Origin: Aureispira sp964404215
Lineage (GTDB): Bacteria; Bacteroidota; Bacteroidia; Chitinophagales; Saprospiraceae
NCBI GenBank assembly: GCA_964404215.1
Contig: CAYOJF010000001.1
Location: forward strand, 1-64,000
Length of the DNA: 64,000 bases
Reading direction: 5' to 3'
Position numbers and translations under genes: made by a program. The notes below the pieces were generated by a model. That model ran no database searches and was not told the DNA's origin. It worked only from the letters and a program-made list of their open reading frames with translations. Positions 43,871 through 52,995 of the stretch are shown piece after piece (positions within the stretch are counted from its first letter, which is position 1; every line of letters begins with the position of its first letter).

Positions 43871-44932
43871 TTAACGAATGGTTAAGTAATTTTTAGCCAA
43901 TGCTAAGCCTTTTATTTGAGTCGTAATATATTGGTGCAATACCTCATAGTCTCCTCTCGCATGTTTCAGAAAAGCAGAAGCTTGACCATAAATAGCAGGC
44001 AAATTTGTTTTATTGATCAAGTAATAACCATCTAAGAAATCTTGTATACCACCAGATACAATTACCTGTCCACAGAGACGTTTTTGTCCTATTTCGGTTA
44101 TGATTTGGTTGGTAATATTTACCATATCAGCAGCACTGTGCCCAATATTCGCTAGCTTTTCGTAGATAGTTTGCTTTTGAGCATCACTACGAAGTAGTTC
44201 TAGTTTCGCAAAGTTGGTTCCTCCATTAGCAGCAAAATCAATAGCTTCTATTGGGAGTTCAAAAAGTGCTTTGAGGCTTTGGTATCCCATTCCTTGTCCT
44301 ACTTCTTTTACAATGATTTTGAGTGTAGGAAATTGGTCAATAATACGTTTGATAGTATCAATAGGAGGATACAAGAATCGGTCACCCTCAGGTTGTAACC
44401 ATTCTTGAAATGGATTAACATGTATGATTAGACCATCTGCTCGTAGTTTTTGGAGCAGATCAGTAATCAAATTTATTTTGTTAGTATCCAATAGTTGCTC
44501 TAGCTGTGCAATCCCAAGATTAGCATATAACGGTAGGTCATCACCAATCAAGTGACGAACATCGAAATCAGCCAAGTGCTCATCGCTGGTCAATAAACCT
44601 CTGCAAGAGCCTAACCCCATTCCAAATCCAAATTCTCCTGCGGCACGTGCTAGATTATGATTGATGATACCTGCATAGGCAGTACCTCCAGTCATACTAG
44701 ACACCCAAAGGGGAGCTTTCATTTGTTTCCCCAAAAAATCAAAGCTTTCTGCTTCTTTTTGAGTCGGGTGACCTGCCAACAATGGTTCATAATAGAAACG
44801 ATTGTCGAGTTTGCTAGTTGCAATCTGCGATTGAAAGGCCAATTGAATATGATCTTTCTTACGTTCAGTGGCAGTTTCGTTTTTATCTACAAAGGACACT
44901 GGTTGTTTTTTATGAATGATAGTTTGTTCCAA
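43871..44932 (-). CDS. fni: Type 2 isopentenyl-diphosphate delta-isomerase
   Basis: A 353-residue FMN- and NADPH-dependent enzyme that interconverts IPP and DMAPP. Family motifs in order are KDHIQLAFQSQ, FLGKQMKAPLWVSSMTGGTA, GLGSCRG, HVNPFQEWLQPEGD, the FMN-binding KEVGQGMGYQ and AANGGTNFAKLE. It is unrelated to the type 1 isomerase. It lies 68 bases upstream of the HMG-CoA reductase gene, forming a small mevalonate cluster. Confidence 0.94.
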   Translation of the reverse strand: MEQTIIHKKQPVSFVDKNETATERKKDHIQLAFQSQIATSKLDNRFYYEPLLAGHPTQKEAESFDFLGKQMKAPLWVSSMTGGTAYAGIINHNLARAAGEFGFGMGLGSCRGLLTSDEHLADFDVRHLIGDDLPLYANLGIAQLEQLLDTNKINLITDLLQKLRADGLIIHVNPFQEWLQPEGDRFLYPPIDTIKRIIDQFPTLKIIVKEVGQGMGYQSLKALFELPIEAIDFAANGGTNFAKLELLRSDAQKQTIYEKLANIGHSAADMVNITNQIITEIGQKRLCGQVIVSGGIQDFLDGYYLINKTNLPAIYGQASAFLKHARGDYEVLHQYITTQIKGLALAKNYLTIR

Positions 44933-45011
44933 AATGATAATCTTTTGTGAAGATACGGCAAAAAATAATAATTACCTTTTCTTGCCTATTAAATTGAGTA
45001 GGTGGTCTTAT

Positions 45012-45097
45012 TCTACCTTTATTTGGTATACTTTATATAGTAGTATACTACTAAGGTAGAGCTTTGTTTCAAAACTTTCAATTTTAATTGAAAGTTT
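45012..45097. promoter_or_regulatory. Nested palindromes between permease and isomerase genes
   Basis: A perfect 16-base palindrome TAGTAGTATACTACTA (45038-45053) lies inside an 8-bp inverted repeat (45012-45019 with 45053-45060). It is followed by a 12-bp stem with a 2-base centre (45072-45083 with 45086-45097). The second hairpin can serve as the minus-strand terminator of the permease gene. The first looks like an operator or cruciform site. Confidence 0.5.
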
Positions 45098-45199
45098 AAC
45101 TTCTTTCCAATATTGCTATTAAGCATGATAGACACGAAACAGCGATTTTGTGAAATTGTTTAATAAGTCCATATAAAAGTTAAACAAAACTTTTGAAAG

Positions 45200-46441
45200 T
45201 TATTCATATCGCAACGATTCTATGGGATCTAATCGAGAGGCTTTGAGTGCTGGATAGAGTCCTGAAATTAGACCAACTACCAAACACAAGGAAACGCCTA
45301 GTCCAATCCATGCCCAAGGAATAATGAAATCACCTCCTAATTGACTAGTAACCCCATTGCCTGCTAAAATACCAAGCACAATTCCTACTAATCCCCCTAG
45401 TTGACAAATGACAATAGCTTCTACTAAAAATTGGATTAGAATGGTTCGCCTTGTCGCTCCCAATGATTTACAAATGCCTATTTCGCGAGTTCGTTCGGTA
45501 ACGGACACCAACATGATATTCATCAGTCCAATAGCAGCTCCCAATAGGGTAATCAACCCAATAAAAATAGCAGCAACTTGTATAGTGGCTGTATTTTCTA
45601 CAATCAGGGCAATGAGTCCATCACTTTTTTCAAGAATAAAATCAGATTCTTCCCCTGGTGCCGTTTGTCTTATTTGCCTAAATATACCCTCAGCGGCTGC
45701 CATGGCAGCATCTAGGTCCATGGTATTTTGAGCCATGACCGAAACGTTGTAGGAATTGGTCTGAGAACCAAAAAATTTCCGTAGTGTTTGAAGAGGAATG
45801 ACCACCATTCGATCACCACTGAAAGTCATACTAGATCCTTTTTCTTCCAAAATACCAACAATAGTAAAATTGATATTACGAATCGTAACCATTTGTCCAG
45901 TAATATTTTCCTTACTTTGATTAGGAAAGAGTTTATTGGCGATAGCATTGCCAATGATAACAATATTACGTCCTAGTTCTGCTTCTGTAGCACTGATATT
46001 ACGCCCTACTTCTAATTTGTAGCCCGCTACATCCAAGTAATTTTCATCAATACCATAGACCGTGATATTGGGGTTAGTTTCTTCTTTTTGACGCTGAACG
46101 ATGCTACTGGTTGATCCCAGTGCAGATACAGATACTACCGCAGGATATTGATAGCGTTCCTTGAATGCTGAAGCTTGTGCAAAAGTGATTTTATCACCAA
46201 TGACGCGTCTTCGTCCACGTCTTCCGCCACTAATTCCGGTGCCTTTTCGCATGACATTGAAAGTGTTGGTCCCCATGCTTGCCAGATTATTGGTCAGAGA
46301 GCTTTTAATGGCGTCAATAGAAGTCAATATTCCTACTAATGCCATGATACCAAAAGCTATGATCAGGAGTGTGAGCACAGCTCGTAACATATTAGCTCTA
46401 ATAGCAGTAAATGCCTGTTGGATATTTTCGGACAATGTCAT
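45200..46441 (-). CDS. MacB-type ABC transporter permease
   Basis: A 413-residue membrane subunit with the MacB/FtsX layout: one N-terminal TM (about 20-42), a large periplasmic MacB_PCD domain (about 45-280), then three TM segments (about 285-400). The terminal motif GLYPALKASRLDPIESLRYE is typical. These permeases transmit mechanical signals for lipoprotein or toxin release, or peptide export. The ATPase partner is not adjacent. It overlaps the upstream phosphatase gene by one base (TAATG), indicating translational coupling. A basic stretch RRGRRR lies in the periplasmic domain. Confidence 0.9.
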   Translation of the reverse strand: MTLSENIQQAFTAIRANMLRAVLTLLIIAFGIMALVGILTSIDAIKSSLTNNLASMGTNTFNVMRKGTGISGGRRGRRRVIGDKITFAQASAFKERYQYPAVVSVSALGSTSSIVQRQKEETNPNITVYGIDENYLDVAGYKLEVGRNISATEAELGRNIVIIGNAIANKLFPNQSKENITGQMVTIRNINFTIVGILEEKGSSMTFSGDRMVVIPLQTLRKFFGSQTNSYNVSVMAQNTMDLDAAMAAAEGIFRQIRQTAPGEESDFILEKSDGLIALIVENTATIQVAAIFIGLITLLGAAIGLMNIMLVSVTERTREIGICKSLGATRRTILIQFLVEAIVICQLGGLVGIVLGILAGNGVTSQLGGDFIIPWAWIGLGVSLCLVVGLISGLYPALKASRLDPIESLRYE

Positions 46442-47538
46442 TAATAACGGATTTGAGTATAGATGGGATAATGATCGGAGGTAGTATGGTCAATGACCTG
46501 AAATGCTTGCAGAGATAGGTCTGGACTAACAAAGGCATAATCAATTCTTAAAAAAGGAATGCTACCAGCATAAGTACTTCCCCAGCCAGCCCCTTTGATG
46601 CTGAAGGCATCTTTCATACCGTCAGAAAGACAATGGTAGGCATAGGAGCTAGGAGTATCATTCATATCGCCACATACAATGACAGGATAGGGGCTATTGG
46701 TAATGTGGTTGTGAATGAATTTTACCTGTTGTTCTCGGAGTAAGAACGCATTTTTTAGCTTTCCGTTTATCTTTTTATATTTTTCTTGTGTTTCATTTTG
46801 GTTTAGGGTCGTAATATTTTCTTGTTTGAGTACCTGTTTTTCATCTCCACTAAGCCGAACAGATTGCAAATGAAAACAATAGACACGGAGTATTTCATCT
46901 TCTATTTTGATATCAGCGAAAATGGCTCCATTGTAAGTCCCTTTGAATGCAATTGCTCCCTTTTTTAAGATTGGATATTTTGAAAAAATAGCTAAGCTAC
47001 TACCACCAGCTTGATAATGATATTTGAGCCCCATCTTGTGAGCTAATTCTTTTTCTGACCTCTTGTTGTAGGCCATTGTTTTACCAGAGAATTCTTGTCC
47101 ACAAAAAATATCAACCCCTTGTTCTTTAATAATATTAAGAATGCTTTGGTGAGCTTTGTCCAATTGATCTATTTGCTTTTTTTGATAAAAGGGGGCATCA
47201 AAATAGCGAACATTATAGCTCATGACTTTTAGCTGTCGGTCGCCTTCTGCGTGAGCCCCTACAAAATTGAAAGCAAAGAAATTGAGAAAATAACTATAAC
47301 CAATGACCATACAGACTAGTGACAAATAAAAATAGCGTTTTCGTCGATAGAGCCACCATCCAGCAAATAGGATATTGATGAGTAATAAATAAGGGTAACC
47401 TAATGCAAGTATAGCTAAATAATAAAAAGTAGATGGGGGGACATAAGCTGCTAAGTAACTTAACAGTAGTAAGCCACTAAAAAAGACATTGATACCAAAT
47501 AAGGATTTATTTATGGTCCGTTTCAACCAATCAAACAT
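46441..47538 (-). CDS. Membrane-anchored endonuclease/exonuclease/phosphatase-family protein
   Basis: A 365-residue protein with three N-terminal TM segments (about 15-90) and an EEP-fold catalytic domain. The catalytic signatures are MSYNVRYFD, FCGQEFSG with the metal Glu, VCGDMNDTPSSY and the final TSDHYPI. The fold covers nucleases, phosphodiesterases and sphingomyelinases; the substrate is not readable. In Bacteroidota this domain commonly follows rhomboid genes, as here. Its stop overlaps the start of the MacB-type permease gene by one base. Confidence 0.9.
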   Translation of the reverse strand: MFDWLKRTINKSLFGINVFFSGLLLLSYLAAYVPPSTFYYLAILALGYPYLLLINILFAGWWLYRRKRYFYLSLVCMVIGYSYFLNFFAFNFVGAHAEGDRQLKVMSYNVRYFDAPFYQKKQIDQLDKAHQSILNIIKEQGVDIFCGQEFSGKTMAYNKRSEKELAHKMGLKYHYQAGGSSLAIFSKYPILKKGAIAFKGTYNGAIFADIKIEDEILRVYCFHLQSVRLSGDEKQVLKQENITTLNQNETQEKYKKINGKLKNAFLLREQQVKFIHNHITNSPYPVIVCGDMNDTPSSYAYHCLSDGMKDAFSIKGAGWGSTYAGSIPFLRIDYAFVSPDLSLQAFQVIDHTTSDHYPIYTQIRY

Positions 47539-47743
47539 GGATGTTTTTTTTGATGGGATTTGTGTAGAAATAGTAAAAGCGTGTTTGAATTAAAACATAC
47601 TTAAGATAGCTTGTGGGAAATCCCTTCTTTTTGTGATGGCGAACCATTTTAGATATACCCTAATAGACGAATATAGCATTGGTGAATCGTCAACTCAAAG
47701 TTGCATTAATTATGGATAGGGCTAATTACCTAATGTATTAGAA

Positions 47744-48733
47744 CTACTTATAACGGTCTAAGAATACTTTTTCGTCCTCAGATAAACCATCATAGCCAGA
47801 GCGTTTTATCTTTTCTAGTATCGCATTGAGACATTCTTCTCTGCTCATGTCGCTATATTTTTGGATAAAAGAGCGTCCATATTCGTTGCCATAATAGTCG
47901 GAACGAGCACTACCTTTGTAGACTTTCATGGTAGCTTTGAAACTAGGTTGTTCACCTTTCTTAGCTTTTTTCCTTTTAGCAGCTTTGTTTTTATTGTAGT
48001 TGTGTGTACTCTTTTTTCTGAACTGAAAAAAATCAATGACCCTATTGACTGGTACAGCCATATCTTTACCTCGGCGGAGTTGCTGAATAAAAAACCACCC
48101 CATGAAAGCTCCTCCTAAGTGAGCAAAAGCTCCTCCAGGATTATTATTTAGGGTGCCTATTATATTCAAGATTACCCAACCTACAGCAATATAACGGAGT
48201 TCTATATTGACATTGATAAAAGGTATATGAAAAGTCCCTGTAGGACTGAGTGTAGCAGTCGCAAATACAACAGCCATTACACTAGCAGAAGCTCCTAAAA
48301 TATGTCCTGCATCTTGATAATTGTCAAAAACGGGAAAGATATTAAAACACAAACTAAAGAACAATGCTCCTGCTATACCTCCCCAAAAGTAAATGGGGAA
48401 GATCTTTTCGCTGGACAATAAATCATTGAGTCTAATACCAAAAATATATAGAATCAACATATTGGACAGCAAATGCCAGGCATCAGCGTGCAAAAACATG
48501 TAGGTGAACATGGTCCAGAGCCGAAATGGAATCTGTATCCATTGAGAGGGAAACCAAAACCACTCTCGCATGAAACCATCAAAATCGACAGAAGGAACTT
48601 GCAAGATTAGATAGAATGGCACAAAAATCAATAGCAAAGCCACATGTATAGCTACATTGACCATTATCAGGCGGATAATGGGGCTACCATGCCTAAATCG
48701 CATTTTGATATCTTCTGTCATTGATAGTGCCAT
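47744..48733 (-). CDS. Rhomboid-family intramembrane serine protease (with C-terminal extension)
   Basis: A 329-residue rhomboid with six or seven TM segments in the first 225 residues. The catalytic Ser is S149 in LGASASVMA and the catalytic His is H205 in FAHLGGAFMG. The HADAWHLLSNMLILYIFG block is present. A soluble C-terminal extension (about 230-329) is lysine-rich and ends with an acidic helical motif LSEDEKVFLDRY. It cleaves TM segments of unknown membrane substrates. It lies 32 bases behind a second rhomboid gene. Confidence 0.93.
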   Translation of the reverse strand: MALSMTEDIKMRFRHGSPIIRLIMVNVAIHVALLLIFVPFYLILQVPSVDFDGFMREWFWFPSQWIQIPFRLWTMFTYMFLHADAWHLLSNMLILYIFGIRLNDLLSSEKIFPIYFWGGIAGALFFSLCFNIFPVFDNYQDAGHILGASASVMAVVFATATLSPTGTFHIPFINVNIELRYIAVGWVILNIIGTLNNNPGGAFAHLGGAFMGWFFIQQLRRGKDMAVPVNRVIDFFQFRKKSTHNYNKNKAAKRKKAKKGEQPSFKATMKVYKGSARSDYYGNEYGRSFIQKYSDMSREECLNAILEKIKRSGYDGLSEDEKVFLDRYK

Positions 48734-48765
48734 AACGCTATATTCCTATTCTTCTTTATTTAAAA

Positions 48766-49482
48766 TTAAAAACGCTCGCCCTGCTTACGCCAATATAAAA
48801 TCATTAGTGCTCCAAAGATTGCTCCTCCTAAGTGAGCAAAGTGAGCTACACCTGGGTTTCTACCTGTCATGCCCAAATATAATTCAATTGCTCCATAACC
48901 TAGGACAAAATATTTTGCTTTTATTGGAATAGGTGGGAATAATAAGTAAATCGTTTGATTGGGATATAACATACCAAAAGCGGCAAGCAAACCAAAAACA
49001 GCTCCAGAAGCACCAACCATACCAATATTAATTAAACTGTTGAAGTTCCCAATTGCAGGAGCTTTATAATTCATGCCTTGTTCAATTAGATCCCGACCAT
49101 CTGAGACAACCATACTTACTGCTCTGGGATCAAGACCCTGTATAGCTTGTTGTATTTCCATGTAATTGACTCCTGACTGCAACAATGCAGCACCTAGACC
49201 TGTAGCTATATAATAAAACAAGAAACGCTGGTGTCCGAAGGCTCGTTCTATTACACCACCAAACATAAATAGTGCAAACATATTGAAAAATATGTGAGTA
49301 ACACTACCATGCATAAACATGTGTGTGACGATCTGATAAGGAACAAACTCTGAACTCACCACAGAAAAGAGAGCCAATTTACTAGAGAGTATCGGGAATG
49401 ACATAGTTGCTAAAAACATCAAAATATTAACAATGATGAGGTTTTTAGTAATGGCAGGCAGTGAATTGATTCGGTCTTGCAT
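48766..49482 (-). CDS. Rhomboid-family intramembrane serine protease
   Basis: A 238-residue compact rhomboid core with six TM segments. The catalytic Ser is S159 in GMVGASGAVFG and the His is H217 in HFAHLGGAIFGA. The N-terminal MFMHGSVTHIFFNMFALFMFG motif is intact. It lacks the C-terminal extension of its neighbour, so the pair are diverged paralogues rather than a recent duplication. Located 32 bases upstream of the second rhomboid gene and 40 bases after the Nfu gene on the same strand. Confidence 0.94.
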   Translation of the reverse strand: MQDRINSLPAITKNLIIVNILMFLATMSFPILSSKLALFSVVSSEFVPYQIVTHMFMHGSVTHIFFNMFALFMFGGVIERAFGHQRFLFYYIATGLGAALLQSGVNYMEIQQAIQGLDPRAVSMVVSDGRDLIEQGMNYKAPAIGNFNSLINIGMVGASGAVFGLLAAFGMLYPNQTIYLLFPPIPIKAKYFVLGYGAIELYLGMTGRNPGVAHFAHLGGAIFGALMILYWRKQGERF

Positions 49483-49522
49483 AGCGTATAATGAACATAA
49501 TGATAAGTAGAGGAGCTATTAA

Positions 49523-50143
49523 CTATCCCATGATAGCTTCTACTGATTTTACTTCAGGGCACATACGTTTGAGCATGCCTTCTATCCCTACTTTAAGTGT
49601 ACCACTAGAGGAAGGGCATCCACTACAAGAACCTTGCATAATGACATTAACGACACCATCATCAAAGGAATGAAATTCAATGTTTCCACCATCCATCTCT
49701 ACAGCTGGACGAACATATTTGTCTAGCAGTTGCTTGATTTTGGTCACAATTTCTGCGTCTTCTCCACTATAGACTTCTTCTTGTGCTGCTTTTTGCTTTT
49801 CTTGTTCTTCTTCAAAACCCTCTTTGACTGCTATACTATCTGACTCAATGAAACTTTTGATGAATTTCTTTAGATCCATGCTGATGTCCGCCCATTCTTT
49901 GCTCGCTTCTTTAGTGACAGTAACAAAGTTGTTACAAATGTAAACCCCTTTGACATAGTCAAATTCGAAAAGAGCTTTTGCTAATGGAGACCATTCGTTG
50001 GCTAATTCTTTTTGTTCTTCTTTGAAATCAGCCATCTTACGAGGGTAAATCATCAAGTTAGTAACAAACTTAAGTGTCTCTGGATTTGGTGTTTGCTCTG
50101 TGTAGAGCATAACAGGTGGCTTAGTTACTTTATTATCTTCCAT
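49523..50143 (-). CDS. Nfu/NifU-type iron-sulfur cluster carrier
   Basis: A 206-residue Fe-S carrier with an N-terminal Nfu scaffold domain (about 12-105, beginning YTEQTPNPETLKFVTN). An E/Q-rich linker (about 108-128) joins it to a C-terminal NifU domain (about 130-206) with the cluster ligands C173 and C176 in GSCSGCPSSSGTL. It receives and delivers [4Fe-4S] clusters to target proteins. The two-domain form is common in Bacteroidota. It is the first gene of the run containing both rhomboids. Confidence 0.93.
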   Translation of the reverse strand: MEDNKVTKPPVMLYTEQTPNPETLKFVTNLMIYPRKMADFKEEQKELANEWSPLAKALFEFDYVKGVYICNNFVTVTKEASKEWADISMDLKKFIKSFIESDSIAVKEGFEEEQEKQKAAQEEVYSGEDAEIVTKIKQLLDKYVRPAVEMDGGNIEFHSFDDGVVNVIMQGSCSGCPSSSGTLKVGIEGMLKRMCPEVKSVEAIMG

Positions 50144-50345
50144 GGTTGTCTATTTTTATTCTGATTAGGATTGTGCTGCCATCAAAAAAACTAACGTCAA
50201 CAAACCCTTATAAATCTAATTGCAAAAATAACAAAAAAAGGTGGTTTTTGTTGGAAGTCTTTCGATTTTAGTAAAACGATAAGCTACTTATTAAAATAAG
50301 GTGCAACTTCCTACATAATAAATTCTCTAAATGAAGATAAAAAAC

Positions 50346-50353
50346 TATTTTTG
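50346..50353 (+). promoter_or_regulatory. Candidate -7 box upstream of dnaN (TATTTTTG)
   Basis: An exact TAnnTTTG match about 86 bases upstream of the dnaN ATG. No TTG is seen at the -33 position, so it is tentative. Confidence 0.35.
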
Positions 50354-50438
50354 TAGTCGATTTTTCAGAATCATTCTTAGACAATAGAATAGGTATTTAT
50401 TATCTATTTCATTGGAACCAAAATAAACAATACTAATC

Positions 50439-51557
50439 ATGCAGTTTTCCATATCATCAGCTGACCTCAAAGAGCAACTTCAGATTATCAATGGAGCTAT
50501 CAGTAGCAATCCTATTTTGCCTATTTTAGAGGATTTTTTATTCAAAATAGAAGGAGATACCTTGACAATCACTGCTACCGATAACCATACTTTCATGACT
50601 ACGGCACTGCATGTAGAAGCGAATGCAGAAGGTTCGGTTGCTATTCCTGCCCGTATCTTGCTAGATACACTGAAGCAATTACCTACACAGCCTCTTAAGT
50701 TCGATATTGATTTGGATACTTTTGCGGTTAGTATTACTTCTCAGTTTGGTCAGTACAAGTTGGCTGGAGAAGATGGAAACGACTATCCTCGTATTCCTAA
50801 CCCAGATAATGTAGAGACAATTGAGTTGCCTGCTACGATATTATTGGAAGGAATCAACAAAACCTTGTTTGCAACGAGTACCAACGACTCGCAAGTAGCG
50901 ATGATGGGGGTATTTACTCAAATCAATACGGAAGGGATTACTTTCGTAGCAACAGATGCTCACAAGTTGGTTAAGTATTCTTTTTCGGATATCGAAACAG
51001 ATTTGGATGGAGCATTCATTCTACCTAAAAAAGCATTGAATTTGCTAAAAACTGCCTTGGCAAATAGCAACCAAAGTGTTAGTGTAGCCTATAATGATAC
51101 GCATGCACTATTTTACTTTGGTAGTCATATTCTAGCTTGTCGCTTGATTGATGAAAATTATCCTAACTATGGTGCGGTTATCCCAACTGATAATCCTAAT
51201 ACGATGAGTATTACACGTTCTGATTTATTGAGCTCATTGAAGCGTATTGCCAATTATGCCAATAAAACAACAAACCAAGTCAAACTAGAAATAGGAGATA
51301 GCAAATTAAGAATAGAAGCAGAGGATCTGGATTTTTCTAATCGTGCTACAGAAGAGTTACCATGCTTTTATGATGGTGATGCAATGACGATTGGTTTTAA
51401 TGCGAAATTTTTGATCGAAATGTTGAATACAATTGGAGGTGACAATGTCAAATTTGAATTGTCTAGCCCTAACCGTGCTGGAATATTACGTACAGAAGAG
51501 CAAGCACCTAACGAAGATTTACTGATGTTGGTAATGCCTGTTATGTTGAATCTCTAA
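50439..51557 (+). CDS. dnaN: DNA polymerase III beta subunit (sliding clamp)
   Basis: A 372-residue clamp with three similar beta-clamp domains (about 1-120, 130-245, 250-372). The N-terminal SSADLKEQLQIINGAISSNPILPILEDFL is typical, and the C-terminus ends in the conserved VMPVMLNL pattern (MPMRL-like). It holds the polymerase on DNA and binds many repair factors. It stands alone here, not next to dnaA. A very strong terminator follows. Confidence 0.96.
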   Translation: MQFSISSADLKEQLQIINGAISSNPILPILEDFLFKIEGDTLTITATDNHTFMTTALHVEANAEGSVAIPARILLDTLKQLPTQPLKFDIDLDTFAVSITSQFGQYKLAGEDGNDYPRIPNPDNVETIELPATILLEGINKTLFATSTNDSQVAMMGVFTQINTEGITFVATDAHKLVKYSFSDIETDLDGAFILPKKALNLLKTALANSNQSVSVAYNDTHALFYFGSHILACRLIDENYPNYGAVIPTDNPNTMSITRSDLLSSLKRIANYANKTTNQVKLEIGDSKLRIEAEDLDFSNRATEELPCFYDGDAMTIGFNAKFLIEMLNTIGGDNVKFELSSPNRAGILRTEEQAPNEDLLMLVMPVMLNL

Positions 51558-51587
51558 TAGTTTTGGAGAACATATCATAGACTTATT

Positions 51588-51629
51588 AAAAAAGGAGTCA
51601 CTTCTTATCATAGAAGTGACTCCTTTTTT
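51588..51629. terminator. Bidirectional terminator after dnaN
   Basis: A perfect 18-bp stem (51588-51605 with 51112+500, i.e. 51612-51629) and a 6-base loop, with A6 and T6 at the outer ends. It separates dnaN from the convergent small membrane-anchored protein gene. Confidence 0.9.
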
Positions 51630-51643
51630 ATAAAACAGGCAGT

Positions 51644-52096
51644 TTATTTTTTACTCATCAACTGAAGTACCATTTGAATATCTTCAGTCAATTTCTTCAG
51701 GTCTTTTTCTGTTTTAGCCTCTTTTTCAGAAGGGTCAGTAGTTGGTCTAGCAGCAGTCGTTTCGTCTTGCTTGACCTCTGTGATTTCTTTTTTGATTCGT
51801 TCTTCTTCTTGCTTAAGCTCATCTAGTTTAGCTTGCAATTCAGAGTCATTGGTTTTTGATCTCAAGTCATCTAATAAAGAACCTAATTTGTCGATAGCAT
51901 CATCATAAGTACCATCTTTAAACTTCTGTCCTTCGTTGCTGATAATTCCAAATACACTAGAGAGGACATTTTTACCGTTCTCGATTAGTTCAGCCCCTTG
52001 TTGTTTTTCGGCTTCTGTTCCTCTTCCCAATACTTGTGTGTATATAAGCCAACCCACTAGAAATAGTACGAGGAGTTTGATTAAATTACTGATCAT
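51644..52096 (-). CDS. Membrane-anchored coiled-coil protein, unknown function
   Basis: A 150-residue protein with an N-terminal TM (about 5-23). The rest is highly charged and helical, with strong coiled-coil character at about 65-105 (DELKQEEERIKKEITEVKQ) and again at the C-terminus. The mature part probably faces the periplasm. No family is recognised. It is co-directional with the beta-barrel-like protein gene upstream but separated by a short gap. Confidence 0.72.
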   Translation of the reverse strand: MISNLIKLLVLFLVGWLIYTQVLGRGTEAEKQQGAELIENGKNVLSSVFGIISNEGQKFKDGTYDDAIDKLGSLLDDLRSKTNDSELQAKLDELKQEEERIKKEITEVKQDETTAARPTTDPSEKEAKTEKDLKKLTEDIQMVLQLMSKK

Positions 52097-52176
52097 AAAT
52101 TTGATGTTTAATAAAAATTATGGAGTATCGTATTATTCGAGATCATTTAGTGATGTCCTCTAGTCGCTCCAATCGA

Positions 52177-52959
52177 TTATAATATTCCTGTTTGTATTCT
52201 TTTTTTGTTTTTTTGCTGCTTCTTCTTTGGTGTTTTAGGAGGGAGTACATAGTCTTTGTAATTATCATCTCCTATGAATGGAATTACAATCGAAATGTTA
52301 ATCCCAAAATGATCCATTTTGTCCTCTATTCCACGCTTGGTGATAGTAGGGTTTTGATTGAGTTCCGCTTCTAATGTACCTACTGCTAAAGCCTGGTGAA
52401 ACTGATAGTAGGGACGTATTCTTAGTAGATAAAAATACTTATCTCGTTGTGATTTTTTTAGTAGAAATTTGATGCGAAGAGCATAGTCCATGTATACTTC
52501 TGCTGCAAATGTATATTCTAATACGGGGGTTTGGTAGTCTCCCCCAAAAGAATATCGAATACGTTCTGCTCCTAGATGTAATGCTCCACCGACTGTGAAA
52601 TAATGTTTTTTGAAAGGTTTGTAGCCTGCTCTAGCAGAAACAGACATGAAGTTGCTGACGACTTCTGCATTCTCTTTCAGTTGATTGGGAGTAGTGCTTT
52701 TTTGGCTCGAAATCAGATTTCCAAAACCTAATTCTACTAAGGTAAAGTCACCATAATTACCTACACCAAAACGATACCCATGAAAATTATTTCTTAGTGG
52801 AGCTATCTGATGGTTTTCGTTACTATTGAAAGTGCTAACAATACCGTTGGTGCCAGCTAGGTTGACTGCTCCGAAATTATAACCTCCAAACATGTAGTAT
52901 TGTGTCCAGCCCTGTGTGGTTACCAATAGCAAGAATAATCCAGATAAAAAGTATTTCAT
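52177..52959 (-). CDS. Probable outer-membrane beta-barrel protein
   Basis: A 260-residue exported protein with a signal peptide (about 1-19, ending TQGWTQ). The mature part has alternating aromatic and polar strands (YYMFGGYNFGAVNL, SVSARAGYKPFKKHYFTVGGALHLG), as in porin-like OmpW/OmpA-type barrels. It ends with a lysine-rich tail (PPKTPKKKQQKNKKR). The ATG at 52959 is preferred over 52983 because the signal peptide begins there. No specific family is recognised. Confidence 0.72.
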   Translation of the reverse strand: MKYFLSGLFLLLVTTQGWTQYYMFGGYNFGAVNLAGTNGIVSTFNSNENHQIAPLRNNFHGYRFGVGNYGDFTLVELGFGNLISSQKSTTPNQLKENAEVVSNFMSVSARAGYKPFKKHYFTVGGALHLGAERIRYSFGGDYQTPVLEYTFAAEVYMDYALRIKFLLKKSQRDKYFYLLRIRPYYQFHQALAVGTLEAELNQNPTITKRGIEDKMDHFGINISIVIPFIGDDNYKDYVLPPKTPKKKQQKNKKRIQTGIL

Positions 52960-52995
52960 ATCAATATATATTATGAAGCTCAATAAACATGCTCT

